Assembly: GCA_946800325.1 (NCBI GenBank)
Contig: OX326957.1
Location: 21,329,007-21,393,006, forward strand
Source of the DNA: Luzula sylvatica
Taxonomy: Eukaryota > Streptophyta > Magnoliopsida > Poales > Juncaceae
Direction of reading: 5' to 3'
Length of the DNA: 64,000 nucleotides
In this document: piece after piece, positions 12,700 through 27,368 of the stretch
Numbering within the stretch: the stretch's first letter is position 1
How the letters are laid out: the number at the start of each line of letters is the position of its first letter
Notes under the pieces: model-generated
What the model was told of the DNA's origin: nothing
The model's input: only the letters and a program-made list of their open reading frames with translations
Database searches by the model: none
Translations under genes and position numbers: made by a program

Positions 12700-15600
12700 T
12701 CGAAAAATAAACTTACTTAGTGTTTGTGAAATTTGGTGAAAAGTTAAGTAGTAAAAGATACGATACAAATGATCTCAAAACACATTATTTGAACTCCACA
12801 AAGCGTTAAAATCTTGTTTTGAATCGAAAAACAAACTTTCTTAGTGTTTGTGAAATTTGGTGAATAGTTATGCAGTAAAAGATACGATACAAATGAACTC
12901 AAAACACGTTATTTGAACTCCACAAAGCGTTAAAATCTTGTTTTGAATCAAAAAACATACTTTCTTAGTGTTTGTGAAATTTGGTGAAAAGTTATGTAGT
13001 AAAAGATACGATACAAATGATCTCAAAACACGTTATTTGAACTCCTCTAAACGCTAAAATCTTGTTTTGAATCGAAAAATAAACTTACTTAGTGTTTGTG
13101 AAATTTGGTGAAAAGTTACGTAGTAAAAGATACGATACAAATGATCTCAAAACACGTTATTTGAACTCCACAAAGCGTTAAAATCTTGTTTTGAATCGAA
13201 AAACAAACTTTCTTAGTGTTTGTGACTTTTGGTGAAAAGTTATGCAGTAAAAGATACGATACAAATGAACTCAAAACACGTTATTTGAACTCCACAAAGC
13301 GTTAAAATCTTGTTTTGAATCGAAAAACAAACTTTCTTAGTGTTTGTGAAATTTGGTGAAAAGTTATGCAGTAAAAGATACGATACAAATGAACTCAAAA
13401 CACGTTATTTGAACTCCACAAAGCGTTAAAATCTTGTTTTCAATCGAAAAACAAACTTTCTTAGTGTTTGTGAAATTTGGTGAAAAGTTATGTAGTAAAC
13501 GATACGATACAAATGAACTCAAAACACGTTATTTGAACTCCACAAAGCGTTAAAATCTTGTTTTGAATCGAAAAACAAACTTACTTAGTGTTTGTGAAAT
13601 TTGGTGAAAAGTTATGTAGTAAAAGATACGATACAAATGATCTCAAAACACGTTATTTGAACTCCACAAAGCGTTAAAATCTTGTTTTGAATCGAAAAAC
13701 AAACTTTCTTAGTGTTTGTGAAATTTGGTGAAAAGTTATGTAGTAAAAGATAAGATACAAATGATCTCAAAACACGTTATTTGAACTCCACAAAGCGTTA
13801 AAATCTTGTTTTGAATCGAAAAACAAACTTTCTTTGTGTTTGTGAAATTTGGTGAAAAGTTATGTAGTAAAAGATACGATACAAATGATCTCAAAACACG
13901 TTATTTAAACTCCACAAAGCGTTAAAATCTTGTTTTGAATCGAAAAACAAACTTTCTTAGTGTTTGTGAAATTTGGTGAAAAGTTATGCAGTAAAAGATA
14001 CGATACAAATGAACTCAAAACACGTTATTTGAACTCCACAAAGCGTTAAAATCTTGTTTTGAATCGAAAAACAAACTTTCTAAGTGTTTGTGAAATTTGG
14101 TGAAAAGTTATGTAATAAAAGATACGATACAAATGATCTCAAAACACGTTATTTGAACTCCTCAAAGCGTTAAAATCTTGTTTTGAATCGAAAAACAAAC
14201 TTTCTTAGTGTTTGTGTAATTTGGTGAAAAGTTATGTAGTTAAAGATACGATACAAATGATCTCAAAACACGTTATTTGAACTCCACAAAGCGTTAAAAT
14301 CTTGTTTTGAATCGAAAAACAATCTTTCTTAGTGTTTGTGAAATTTGGTGAAAAGTTATGTAGTAAAAGATACGATACAAATGATCTCAAAACACGTTAT
14401 TTGAACTCCTCAAAACGTTAAAATCTTGTTTTGAATCGAAAAATAAACTTACTTAGTGTTTGTGAAATTTGGTGAAAAGTTATGTAGTAAAAGATACGAT
14501 ACAAATGATCTCAAAACACGTTATTTGAACTCCACAAAGCGTTAAAATCTTGTTTTGAATCGAAAAACAAACTTCCTTAGTGTTTGTGAAATTTGGTGAA
14601 AAATCATGTAGTAAAAGATACGATACAAATGATCTCAAAACACGTTATTTGAACTCCACAAAGCGTTAAAATCTTGTTTTGAATCGAAAAACAAACTTTC
14701 TTAGTGTTTGTGAAATTTGGTGAAAACTTATGTAGTAAAAGATACAATACAAATGATCTCAAAACACGTTATTTGAACTCCTCAAAGCGTTAAAATCTTG
14801 TTTTGAATCGAAAAACAAACTTTCTTAGTGTTTGTGAAATTTGGTGAAAAGTTACGTAGTAAAAGATACGATACAAATGATCTCAAAACACGTTATTTGA
14901 ACTCCTCTAAACGCTAAAATCTTGTTTTGAATCGAAAAATAAACTTACTTAGTGTTTGTGAAATTTGGTGAAAAGTTATGTAGTAAAAGATACGATACAA
15001 ATGGTCTTAAAGCACGTTATTTGAACTCCACAAAGCGTTAAAATCTTGTTTTGAATCGAAAAACAAACTTACTTAGTGTTTGTGAAATTTGGTGAAAAGT
15101 TATGTAGTAAAAGATACGATACAAATGATCTCAAAACACGTTATTTGAACTCCACAAAGCGTTAAAATCTTGTTTTGAATCGAAAAACAAACTTTCTTAG
15201 TGTTTGTGACTTTTGGTGAAAAGTTATGCAGTAAAAGATACGATACAAATGAACTCAAAACACGTTATTTGAATTCCACAATGCGTTAAAATCTTGTGTT
15301 GAATCGAAAAACAAACTTTCTTAGTGTTTGTGAAATTTGGTGAAAAGTTATGTAGTAAAAGATACGATACAAATGATCTCAAAACACGTTATTTGAACTC
15401 CACAAAGCGTTAAAATCTTGTTTTGAATCGAAAAACAAACTTTCTTAGTGTTTGTGACTTTTGGTGAAAAGTTATGCAGTAAAAGATACGATACAAATGA
15501 ACTCAAAACACGTTATTTGAACTCCACAAAGCTTTAAAATCTTGTTTTGAATCGAAAAACAAACTTTCTTAGTGTTTGTGAAATTTGGTGAAGAGTTATG

Positions 15601-18600
15601 TAGTAAAAGATACGATACAAATGATCTCAAAACACGTTATTTGAACTCCTCAAAGCGTTAAAATCTTGTTTTGAATCGAAAAACAAACTTTCTTAGTGTT
15701 TGTGTAATTTGGTGAAAAGTTATGTAGTTAAGATACGACACAAATGATCTCAAAACACGTTATTTGAACTCCACAAAGCGTTAAAATCTTATTTTGAATC
15801 GAAAAACATACTTTCTTAGTGTTTGTGAAATTTGGTGAAAAGGTATGTAGTAAAAGATACGATACAAATGATCTCAAAACACGTTATTTGAACTCCTCAA
15901 AACGTTAAAATCTTATTTTGAATCGAAAAACAAACTTTCTTAGTGTTTGTGTAATTTGGTGAAAAGTTACGTAGTTAAAGATACGATACAAATGATCTCA
16001 AAACACGTTATTTGAACTCCACAAAGCGTTAAAATCTTATTTTGAATCGAAAAACAAACTTTCTTAGTGTTTGTGAAATTTGGTGAAAAGGTATGTAGTA
16101 AAAGATACGATACAAATGATCTCAAAACACGTTATTTGAACTCCACAAAGCGTTAAAATCTTGTTTTGAATCGAAAAACAAACTTCCTTAGTATTTGTGA
16201 AATTTGGTGAAAAGTTATGTAGCAAAAGATACGATACAAATGATCTCAAAACACGTTATTTGAACTCCACAAAGCGTTAAAATCTTGTTTTGAATCGAAA
16301 AACAAACTTTCTTAGTGTTTGTGACTTTCGGTGAAAAGTTATGTAGTAAAAGATACGATACAAATGAACTCAAAACACGTTATTTGAACTCCAAAAAGCG
16401 TTAAAATCTTGTTTTGAATCGAAAAACAAACTTTCTTAGTGTTTGTGAAATTTGGTGAAAAGTTATGCAGTAAAAGATACGATACAAATGAACTCAAAAC
16501 ACGTTATTGGAACTCCACAAAGCGTTAAAATCTTGTTCTGAATCGAAAAACAAACTTTCTTAGTGTTTGTGAAATTTGGTGAAAAGTTATGTAGTAAAAG
16601 ATACGATACAAATGAACTCAAAACACGTTATTGGAACTCCACAAAGCGTTAAAATTTTGTTTTGAATCGAAAAACAAACTTTCTTAGTGTTTGTGAAATT
16701 TGGTGAAAAGTTATGTAGTAAAAGATACGATACAAATGATCTCAAAACACGTTATTTGAACTCCACAAAGCGTTAAAATCTTGTTTTGAATCGAAAAACA
16801 AACTTTCTTAGTGTTTGTGAAATTTGGTGAATAGTTATGCAGTAAAAGATACGGTACAAATGAACTCAAAACACGTTATTTGAACTCCACAAAGCGTTAA
16901 AATCTTGTTTAGAATCGAAAAACAAACTTTCTTAGTGTTTGTGAAATTTGGTGAAAAGTTATGTAGTAAAGGATACGATACAAATGATCTCAAAACACGT
17001 TATTTGAAATCCTCAAAGCGTTAAAATCTTGTTTTGAATCGAAAAACAAACTTTCTTAGTGTTTGTGAAATTTGGTGAAAAGTTATGTAGTAAAAGATAC
17101 GATACAAATGATCTCAAAACACGTTATTTGAACTCCACAAAGCGTTAAAATCTTGTTTTGAATCGAAAAACAAACTTTCTTAGTGTTTGTGAAATTTGGT
17201 GAAAAGTTATGCAGTAAAAGATACGATACAAATGAACTCAAAACATGTTATTTGAACTCCACAAAGCGTTAAAATCTTATTTTGAATCGAAAAACAAACT
17301 TTCTTAGTGTTTGTGAAATTTGGTGAAAAGTTATGTAGTAAAAGATACGATACAAATGATCTCAAAACACGCTATTTGAACTCCACAAAGCGTTAAAATC
17401 TTGTTTTGAATCGAAAAACAAACTTTCTTAGTGTTTGTGAAATATGGTGAAAAGTTATGTAGTAAAAGATACGATACAAATGATCTCAAAACACGTTATT
17501 TGATCTCCTCAAAACGTTAAAATCTTGTTTTGAATCGAAAAATAAACTTACTTAGTGTTTGTGAAATTTGGTGAAAAGTTAAGTAGTAAAAGATACGATA
17601 CAAATGATCTCAAAACACATTATCTGAACTCCACAAAGCGTTAAAATCTTGTTTTGAATCGAAAAACAAACTTTCTTAGTGTTTGTGAAATTTGGTGAAT
17701 AGTTATGCAGTAAAAGATACGATACAAATGAACTCAAAACACGTTATTTGAACTCCACAAAGCGTTAAAATCTTGTTTTGAATCGAAAAACAAACTTTCT
17801 TAGTGTTTGTGAAATTTGGTGAAAAGTTATGTAGTAAAAGATACGATACAAATGATCTCAAAACACGCTATTTGAACTCCTCAAAGCGTTAAAATCTTGT
17901 TTTGAATCGAAAAACAAATTTTCTTAGTGTTTGTGAAATTTGGTGAAAAGTTATGTAGTAAAAGATACGATACAAATGATCTCAAAACACATTATTTGAA
18001 CTCCACAAAGCGTTAAAATCTTGTTTTGAATCGAAAAACAAACTTTCTTAGTGTTTGTGAAATTTGGTGAAAAGTTATGCAGTAAAAGATACGATACAAA
18101 TGAACTCAAAACACGTTATTTGAACTCCACAAAGCGTTAAAATCTTGTTTTGAATCGAAAAACAAACTTTCTTAGTGTTTGTGAAATTTGGTGAAAAGTT
18201 ATGTAGTAAAAGATACGATACAAATGATCTCAAAACACGTTATTTGAACTCCACAAAGCGTTAAAATCTTGTTTTGAATCGAAAAACAAACTTTCTTAGT
18301 GTTTGTGTAATTTGGTGAAAAGTTATGTAGTTAAAGATACGATACAAATGATCTCAAAACACGTTATTTGAACTCCACAAAGCGTTAAAATCTTATTTTG
18401 AATCGAAAAACAAACTTACTTAGTGTTTGTGAAATTTGGTGAAAAGTTATGTAGTAAAAGATACGATACAAATGGTCTTAAAGCACGTTATTTGAACTCC
18501 ACAAAGCGTTAAAATCTTGTTTTGAATCGAAAAACAAACTTACTTAGTGTTTGTGAAATTTGGTGAAAAGTTACGTAGTAAAAGATACGATACCAATGAT

Positions 18601-18724
18601 CTCAAAACACGTTATTTGAACTCCACAAAGCGTTAAAATCTTGTTTTGAATCGAAAAACAAACTTTCTTAGTGTTTGTGACTTTTGGTGAAAAGTTATGC
18701 AGTAAAAGATACGATACAAATGAT
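12700..18724. repeat. Large satellite block 1 (about 6 kb)
   Basis: It shares private markers with later blocks. The tctttgtg variant at 13831 recurs at 20650 (6,819 bp on) and 31560 (10,910 bp further). The aagttaag variant at 12741 recurs at 30470, the same 17,729-bp spacing as tctttgtg. The tagcaaaag variant near 16220 recurs near 23040, 25519 and 35556. Spacings are whole numbers of monomers minus one to three bases. The missing bases fit shared single-base deletions such as gttaagatacgac near 15727. The last 1.86 kb of the block is itself duplicated next door. Confidence 0.8.
16865..18724. repeat. 1,860-bp tandem duplication, copy 1 (15 monomers)
   Basis: The run from the gtttagaatcg monomer (near 16911) through the gtgactttt monomer near 18680 is repeated at +1,860 bp. 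Every rare variant I checked is shared: tgaaatcctc, acatgtt, acacgctatt, gaaatatgg, tgatctcctc, cattatctg, acaaattttc and gataccaatg. The copies can be separated only at their outer edges, so the boundaries are uncertain by up to a monomer. Confidence 0.88.
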
Positions 18725-20584
18725 CTCAAAACACGTTATTTGAACTCCACAAAGCGTTAAAATCTTGTTTAGAATCGAAAAACAAACTTTCTTAGTGTTT
18801 GTGAAATTTGGTGAAAAGTTATGTAGTAAAGGATACGATACAAATGATCTCAAAACACGTTATTTGAAATCCTCAAAGCGTTAAAATCTTGTTTTGAATC
18901 GAAAAACAAACTTTCTTAGTGTTTGTGAAATTTGGTGAAAAGTTATGTAGTAAAAGATACGATACAAATGATCTCAAAACACGTTATTTGAACTCCACAA
19001 AGCGTTAAAATCTTGTTTTGAATCGAAAAACAAACTTTCTTAGTGTTTGTGAAATTTGGTGAAAAGTTATGCAGTAAAAGATACGATACAAATGAACTCA
19101 AAACATGTTATTTGAACTCCACAAAGCGTTAAAATCTTATTTTGAATCGAAAAACAAACTTTCTTAGTGTTTGTGAAATTTGGTGAAAAGTTATGTAGTA
19201 AAAGATACGATACAAATGATCTCAAAACACGCTATTTGAACTCCACAAAGCGTTAAAATCTTGTTTTGAATCGAAAAACAAACTTTCTTAGTGTTTGTGA
19301 AATATGGTGAAAAGTTATGTAGTAAAAGATACGATACAAATGATCTCAAAACACGTTATTTGATCTCCTCAAAACGTTAAAATCTTGTTTTGAATCGAAA
19401 AATAAACTTACTTAGTGTTTGTGAAATTTGGTGAAAAGTTAAGTAGTAAAAGATACGATACAAATGATCTCAAAACACATTATCTGAACTCCACAAAGCG
19501 TTAAAATCTTGTTTTGAATCGAAAAACAAACTTTCTTAGTGTTTGTGAAATTTGGTGAATAGTTATGCAGTAAAAGATACGATACAAATGAACTCAAAAC
19601 ACGTTATTTGAACTCCACAAAGCGTTAAAATCTTGTTTTGAATCGAAAAACAAACTTTCTTAGTGTTTGTGAAATTTGGTGAAAAGTTATGTAGTAAAAG
19701 ATACGATACAAATGATCTCAAAACACGCTATTTGAACTCCTCAAAGCGTTAAAATCTTGTTTTGAATCGAAAAACAAATTTTCTTAGTGTTTGTGAAATT
19801 TGGTGAAAAGTTATGTAGTAAAAGATACGATACAAATGATCTCAAAACACATTATTTGAACTCCACAAAGCGTTAAAATCTTGTTTTGAATCGAAAAACA
19901 AACTTTCTTAGTGTTTGTGAAATTTGGTGAAAAGTTATGCAGTAAAAGATACGATACAAATGAACTCAAAACACGTTATTTGAACTCCACAAAGCGTTAA
20001 AATCTTGTTTTGAATCGAAAAACAAACTTTCTTAGTGTTTGTGAAATTTGGTGAAAAGTTATGTAGTAAAAGATACGATACAAATGATCTCAAAACACGT
20101 TATTTGAACTCCACAAAGCGTTAAAATCTTGTTTTGAATCGAAAAACAAACTTTCTTAGTGTTTGTGTAATTTGGTGAAAAGTTATGTAGTTAAAGATAC
20201 GATACAAATGATCTCAAAACACGTTATTTGAACTCCACAAAGCGTTAAAATCTTATTTTGAATCGAAAAACAAACTTACTTAGTGTTTGTGAAATTTGGT
20301 GAAAAGTTATGTAGTAAAAGATACGATACAAATGGTCTTAAAGCACGTTATTTGAACTCCACAAAGCGTTAAAATCTTGTTTTGAATCGAAAAACAAACT
20401 TACTTAGTGTTTGTGAAATTTGGTGAAAAGTTACGTAGTAAAAGATACGATACCAATGATCTCAAAACACGTTATTTGAACTCCACAAAGCGTTAAAATC
20501 TTGTTTTGAATCGAAAAACAAACTTTCTTAGTGTTTGTGACTTTTGGTGAAAAGTTATGCAGTAAAAGATACGATACAAATGAT
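18725..20584. repeat. 1,860-bp tandem duplication, copy 2
   Basis: This is the second copy of the 15-monomer unit, with the same order of rare variants. I saw no difference from copy 1 in a line-by-line comparison, which points to a very recent tandem duplication or recent homogenisation. After 20584 the array switches to sequence matching 13.78 kb onward, so this junction is also the start of the next large block. Confidence 0.88.
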
Positions 20585-22410
20585 CTCAAAACACGTTATT
20601 TGAACTCCACAAAGCGTTAAAATCTTGTTTTGAATCGAAAAACAAACTTTCTTTGTGTTTGTGAAATTTGGTGAAAAGTTATGTAGTAAAAGATACGATA
20701 CAAATGATCTCAAAACACGTTATTTAAACTCCACAAAGCGTTAAAATCTTGTTTTGAATCGAAAAACAAACTTTCTTAGTGTTTGTGAAATTTGGTGAAA
20801 AGTTATGCAGTAAAAGATACGATACAAATGAACTCAAAACACGTTATTTGAACTCCACAAAGCGTTAAAATCTTGTTTTGAATCGAAAAACAAACTTTCT
20901 AAGTGTTTGTGAAATTTGGTGAAAAGTTATGTAATAAAAGATACGATACAAATGATCTCAAAACACGTTATTTGAACTCCTCAAAGCGTTAAAATCTTGT
21001 TTTGAATCGAAAAACAAACTTTCTTAGTGTTTGTGTAATTTGGTGAAAAGTTATGTAGTTAAAGATACGATACAAATGATCTCAAAACACGTTATTTGAA
21101 CTCCACAAAGCGTTAAAATCTTGTTTTGAATCGAAAAACAATCTTTCTTAGTGTTTGTGAAATTTGGTGAAAAGTTATGTAGTAAAAGATACGATACAAA
21201 TGATCTCAAAACACGTTATTTGAACTCCTCAAAACGTTAAAATCTTGTTTTGAATCGAAAAATAAACTTACTTAGTGTTTGTGAAATTTGGTGAAAAGTT
21301 ATGTAGTAAAAGATACGATACAAATGATCTCAAAACACGTTATTTGAACTCCACAAAGCGTTAAAATCTTGTTTTGAATCGAAAAACAAACTTCCTTAGT
21401 GTTTGTGAAATTTGGTGAAAAATCATGTAGTAAAAGATACGATACAAATGATCTCAAAACACGTTATTTGAACTCCACAAAGCGTTAAAATCTTGTTTTG
21501 AATCGAAAAACAAACTTTCTTAGTGTTTGTGAAATTTGGTGAAAACTTATGTAGTAAAAGATACAATACAAATGATCTCAAAACACGTTATTTGAACTCC
21601 TCAAAGCGTTAAAATCTTGTTTTGAATCGAAAAACAAACTTTCTTAGTGTTTGTGAAATTTGGTGAAAAGTTACGTAGTAAAAGATACGATACAAATGAT
21701 CTCAAAACACGTTATTTGAACTCCTCTAAACGCTAAAATCTTGTTTTGAATCGAAAAATAAACTTACTTAGTGTTTGTGAAATTTGGTGAAAAGTTATGT
21801 AGTAAAAGATACGATACAAATGGTCTTAAAGCACGTTATTTGAACTCCACAAAGCGTTAAAATCTTGTTTTGAATCGAAAAACAAACTTACTTAGTGTTT
21901 GTGAAATTTGGTGAAAAGTTATGTAGTAAAAGATGCGATACAAATGATCTCAAAACACGTTATTTGAACTCCACAAAGCGTTAAAATCTTGTTTTGAATC
22001 GAAAAACAAACTTTCTTAGTGTTTGTGACTTTTGGTGAAAAGTTATGCAGTAAAAGATACGATACAAATGAACTCAAAACACGTTATTTGAATTCCACAA
22101 TGCGTTAAAATCTTGTTTTGAATCGAAAAACAAACTTTCTTAGTGTTTGTGAAATTTGGTGAAAAGTTATGTAGTAAAAGATACGATACAAATGATCTCA
22201 AAACACGTTATTTGAACTCCACAAAGCGTTAAAATCTTGTTTTGAATCGAAAAACAAACTTTCTTAGTGTTTGTGACTTTTGGTGAAAAGTTATGCAGTA
22301 AAAGATACGATACAAATGAACTCAAAACACGTTATTTGAACTCCACAAAGCGTTAAAATCTTGTTTTGAATCGAAAAACAAACTTTCTTAGTGTTTGTGA
22401 AATTTGGTGA

Positions 22411-24889
22411 AGAGTTATGTAGTAAAAGATACGATACAAATGATCTCAAAACACGTTATTTGAACTCCTCAAAGCGTTAAAATCTTGTTTTGAATCGAAA
22501 AACAAACTTTCTTAGTGTTTGTGTAATTTGGTGAAAAGTTATGTAGTTAAGATACGACACAAATGATCTCAAAACACGTTATTTGAACTCCACAAAGCGT
22601 TAAAATCTTATTTTGAATCGAAAAACAAACTTTCTTAGTGTTTGTGAAATTTGGTGAAAAGGTATGTAGTAAAAGATACGATACAAATGATCTCAAAACA
22701 CGTTATTTGAACTCCTCAAAACATTAAAATCTTATTTTGAATCGAAAAACAAACTTTCTTAGTGTTTGTGTAATTTGGTGAAAAGTTACGTAGTTAAAGA
22801 TACGATACAAATGATCTCAAAACACGTTATTTGAACTCCACAAAGCGTTAAAATCTTATTTTGAATCGAAAAACAAACTTTCTTAGTGTTTGTGAAATTT
22901 GGTGAAAAGGTATGTAGTAAAAGATACGATACAAATGATCTCAAAACACGTTATTTGAACTCCACAAAGCGTTAAAATCTTGTTTTGAATCGAAAAACAA
23001 ACTTCCTTAGTATTTGTGAAATTTGGTGAAAAGTTATGTAGCAAAAGATACGATACAAATGATCTCAAAACACGTTATTTGAACTCCACAAAGCGTTAAA
23101 ATCTTGTTTTGAATCGAAAAACAAACTTTCTTAGTGTTTGTGACTTTTGGTGAAAAGTTATGTAGTAAAAGATACGATACAAATGAACTCAAAACACGTT
23201 ATTTGAACTCCAAAAAGCGTTAAAATCTTGTTTTGAATCGAAAAACAAACTTTCTTAGTGTTTGTGAAATTTCGTGAAAAGTTATGCAGTAAAAGATACG
23301 ATACAAATGAACTCAAAACACGTTATTGGAACTCCACAAAGCGTTAAAATCTTGTTATGAATCGAAAAACAAACTTTCTTAGTGTTTGTGAAATTTGGTG
23401 AAAAGTTATGTAGTAAAAGATACGATACAAATGAACTCAAAACACGTTATTGGAACTCCACAAAGCGTTAAAATTTTGTTTTGAATCGAAAAACAAACTT
23501 TCTTAGTGTTTGTGAAATTTGGTGAAAAGTTATGTAGTAAAAGATACGATACAAATGATCTCAAAACACGTTATTTGAACTCCACAAAGCGTTAAAATCT
23601 TGTTTTGAATCGAAAAACAAACTTTCTTAGTGTTTGTGAAATTTGGTGAATAGTTATGCAGTAAAAGATACGGTACAAATGAACTCAAAACACGTTATTT
23701 GAACTCCACAAAGCGTTAAAATCTTGTTTAGAATCGAAAAACAAACTTTCTTAGTGTTTGTGAAATTTGGTGAAAAGTTATGTAGTAAAGGATACGATAC
23801 AAATGATCTCAAAACACGTTATTTGAAATCCTCAAAGCGTTAAAATCTTGTTTTGAATCGAAAAACAAACTTTCTTAGTGTTTGTGAAATTTGGTGAAAA
23901 GTTATGTAGTAAAAGATACGATACAAATGATCTCAAAACACGTTATTTGAACTCCACAAAGCGTTAAAATCTTGTTTTGAATCGAAAAACAAACTTTCTT
24001 AGTGTTTGTGAAATTTGGTGAAAAGTTATGCAGTAAAAGATACGATACAAATGAACTCAAAACATGTTATTTGAACTCCACAAAGCGTTAAAATCTTATT
24101 TTGAATCGAAAAACAAACTTTCTTAGTGTTTGTGAAATTTGGTGAAAAGTTATGTAGTAAAAGATACGATACAAATGATCTCAAAACACGCTATTTGAAC
24201 TCCACAAAGCGTTAAAATCTTGTTTTGAATCGAAAAACAAACTTTCTTAGTGTTTGTGAAATATGGTGAAAAGTTATGTAGTAAAAGATACGATACAAAT
24301 GATCTCAAAACACGTTATTTGATCTCCTCAAAACGTTAAAATCTTGTTTTGAATCGAAAAATAAACTTACTTAGTGTTTGTGAAATTTGGTGAAAAGTTA
24401 AGTAGTAAAAGATACGATACAAATGATCTCAAAACACATTATCTGAACTCCACAAAGCGTTAAAATCTTGTTTTGAATCGAAAAACAAACTTTCTTAGTG
24501 TTTGTGAAATTTGGTGAATAGTTATGCAGTAAAAGATACGATACAAATGAACTCAAAACACGTTATTTGAACTCCACAAAGCGTTAAAATCTTGTTTTGA
24601 ATCGAAAAACAAACTTTCTTAGTGTTTGTGAAATTTGGTGAAAAGTTATGTAGTAAAAGATACGATACAAATGATCTCAAAACACGCTATTTGAACTCCT
24701 CAAAGCGTTAAAATCTTGTTTTGAATCGAAAAACAAATTTTCTTAGTGTTTGTGAAATTTGGTGAAAAGTTATGTAGTAAAAGATACGATACAAATGATC
24801 TCAAAACACATTATTTGAACTCCACAAAGCGTTAAAATCTTGTTTTGAATCGAAAAACAAACTTTCTTAGTGTTTGTGAAATTTGGTGA
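22411..24889. repeat. 2,479-bp tandem duplication, copy 1 (20 monomers)
   Basis: The marker gtgaagagttatg lies at about 22408 and recurs 2,479 bp later. The length is 20 monomers minus the one base lost in the shared gttaagatacgac monomer. Rare variants tagcaaaag, gtcatttcg-type tttcgtg, ttgttatg, gatacggtac, tgaaatcctc and cattatctg occur once in each copy, in the same order. Confidence 0.88.
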
Positions 24890-27368
24890 AGAGTTATGTA
24901 GTAAAAGATACGATACAAATGATCTCAAAACACGTTATTTGAACTCCTCAAAGCGTTAAAATCTTGTTTTGAATCGAAAAACAAACTTTCTTAGTGTTTG
25001 TGTAATTTGGTGAAAAGTTATGTAGTTAAGATACGACACAAATGATCTCAAAACACGTTATTTGAACTCCACAAAGCGTTAAAATCTTATTTTGAATCGA
25101 AAAACAAACTTTCTTAGTGTTTGTGAAATTTGGTGAAAAGGTATGTAGTAAAAGATACGATACAAATGATCTCAAAACACGTTATTTGAACTCCTCAAAA
25201 CATTAAAATCTTATTTTGAATCGAAAAACAAACTTTCTTAGTGTTTGTGTAATTTGGTGAAAAGTTACGTAGTTAAAGATACGATACAAATGATCTCAAA
25301 ACACGTTATTTGAACTCCACAAAGCGTTAAAATCTTATTTTGAATCGAAAAACAAACTTTCTTAGTGTTTGTGAAATTTGGTGAAAAGGTATGTAGTAAA
25401 AGATACGATACAAATGATCTCAAAACACGTTATTTGAACTCCACAAAGCGTTAAAATCTTGTTTTGAATCGAAAAACAAACTTCCTTAGTATTTGTGAAA
25501 TTTGGTGAAAAGTTATGTAGCAAAAGATACGATACAAATGATCTCAAAACACGTTATTTGAACTCCACAAAGCGTTAAAATCTTGTTTTGAATCGAAAAA
25601 CAAACTTTCTTAGTGTTTGTGACTTTTGGTGAAAAGTTATGTAGTAAAAGATACGATACAAATGAACTCAAAACACGTTATTTGAACTCCAAAAAGCGTT
25701 AAAATCTTGTTTTGAATCGAAAAACAAACTTTCTTAGTGTTTGTGAAATTTCGTGAAAAGTTATGCAGTAAAAGATACGATACAAATGAACTCAAAACAC
25801 GTTATTGGAACTCCACAAAGCGTTAAAATCTTGTTATGAATCGAAAAACAAACTTTCTTAGTGTTTGTGAAATTTGGTGAAAAGTTATGTAGTAAAAGAT
25901 ACGATACAAATGAACTCAAAACACGTTATTGGAACTCCACAAAGCGTTAAAATTTTGTTTTGAATCGAAAAACAAACTTTCTTAGTGTTTGTGAAATTTG
26001 GTGAAAAGTTATGTAGTAAAAGATACGATACAAATGATCTCAAAACACGTTATTTGAACTCCACAAAGCGTTAAAATCTTGTTTTGAATCGAAAAACAAA
26101 CTTTCTTAGTGTTTGTGAAATTTGGTGAATAGTTATGCAGTAAAAGATACGGTACAAATGAACTCAAAACACGTTATTTGAACTCCACAAAGCGTTAAAA
26201 TCTTGTTTAGAATCGAAAAACAAACTTTCTTAGTGTTTGTGAAATTTGGTGAAAAGTTATGTAGTAAAGGATACGATACAAATGATCTCAAAACACGTTA
26301 TTTGAAATCCTCAAAGCGTTAAAATCTTGTTTTGAATCGAAAAACAAACTTTCTTAGTGTTTGTGAAATTTGGTGAAAAGTTATGTAGTAAAAGATACGA
26401 TACAAATGATCTCAAAACACGTTATTTGAACTCCACAAAGCGTTAAAATCTTGTTTTGAATCGAAAAACAAACTTTCTTAGTGTTTGTGAAATTTGGTGA
26501 AAAGTTATGCAGTAAAAGATACGATACAAATGAACTCAAAACATGTTATTTGAACTCCACAAAGCGTTAAAATCTTATTTTGAATCGAAAAACAAACTTT
26601 CTTAGTGTTTGTGAAATTTGGTGAAAAGTTATGTAGTAAAAGATACGATACAAATGATCTCAAAACACGCTATTTGAACTCCACAAAGCGTTAAAATCTT
26701 GTTTTGAATCGAAAAACAAACTTTCTTAGTGTTTGTGAAATATGGTGAAAAGTTATGTAGTAAAAGATACGATACAAATGATCTCAAAACACGTTATTTG
26801 ATCTCCTCAAAACGTTAAAATCTTGTTTTGAATCGAAAAATAAACTTACTTAGTGTTTGTGAAATTTGGTGAAAAGTTAAGTAGTAAAAGATACGATACA
26901 AATGATCTCAAAACACATTATCTGAACTCCACAAAGCGTTAAAATCTTGTTTTGAATCGAAAAACAAACTTTCTTAGTGTTTGTGAAATTTGGTGAATAG
27001 TTATGCAGTAAAAGATACGATACAAATGAACTCAAAACACGTTATTTGAACTCCACAAAGCGTTAAAATCTTGTTTTGAATCGAAAAACAAACTTTCTTA
27101 GTGTTTGTGAAATTTGGTGAAAAGTTATGTAGTAAAAGATACGATACAAATGATCTCAAAACACGCTATTTGAACTCCTCAAAGCGTTAAAATCTTGTTT
27201 TGAATCGAAAAACAAATTTTCTTAGTGTTTGTGAAATTTGGTGAAAAGTTATGTAGTAAAAGATACGATACAAATGATCTCAAAACACATTATTTGAACT
27301 CCACAAAGCGTTAAAATCTTGTTTTGAATCGAAAAACAAACTTTCTTAGTGTTTGTGAAATTTGGTGA
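24890..27368. repeat. 2,479-bp tandem duplication, copy 2
   Basis: This is the second copy of the 20-monomer unit. The join at about 24889 fuses the acaaattttc/cattattt context to the gaagagttatg monomer without disturbing the 124-bp phase. Block 3 (31.5-40.5 kb) has only one copy of this unit, so the duplication happened after the blocks separated, or one copy was lost there. Confidence 0.88.
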
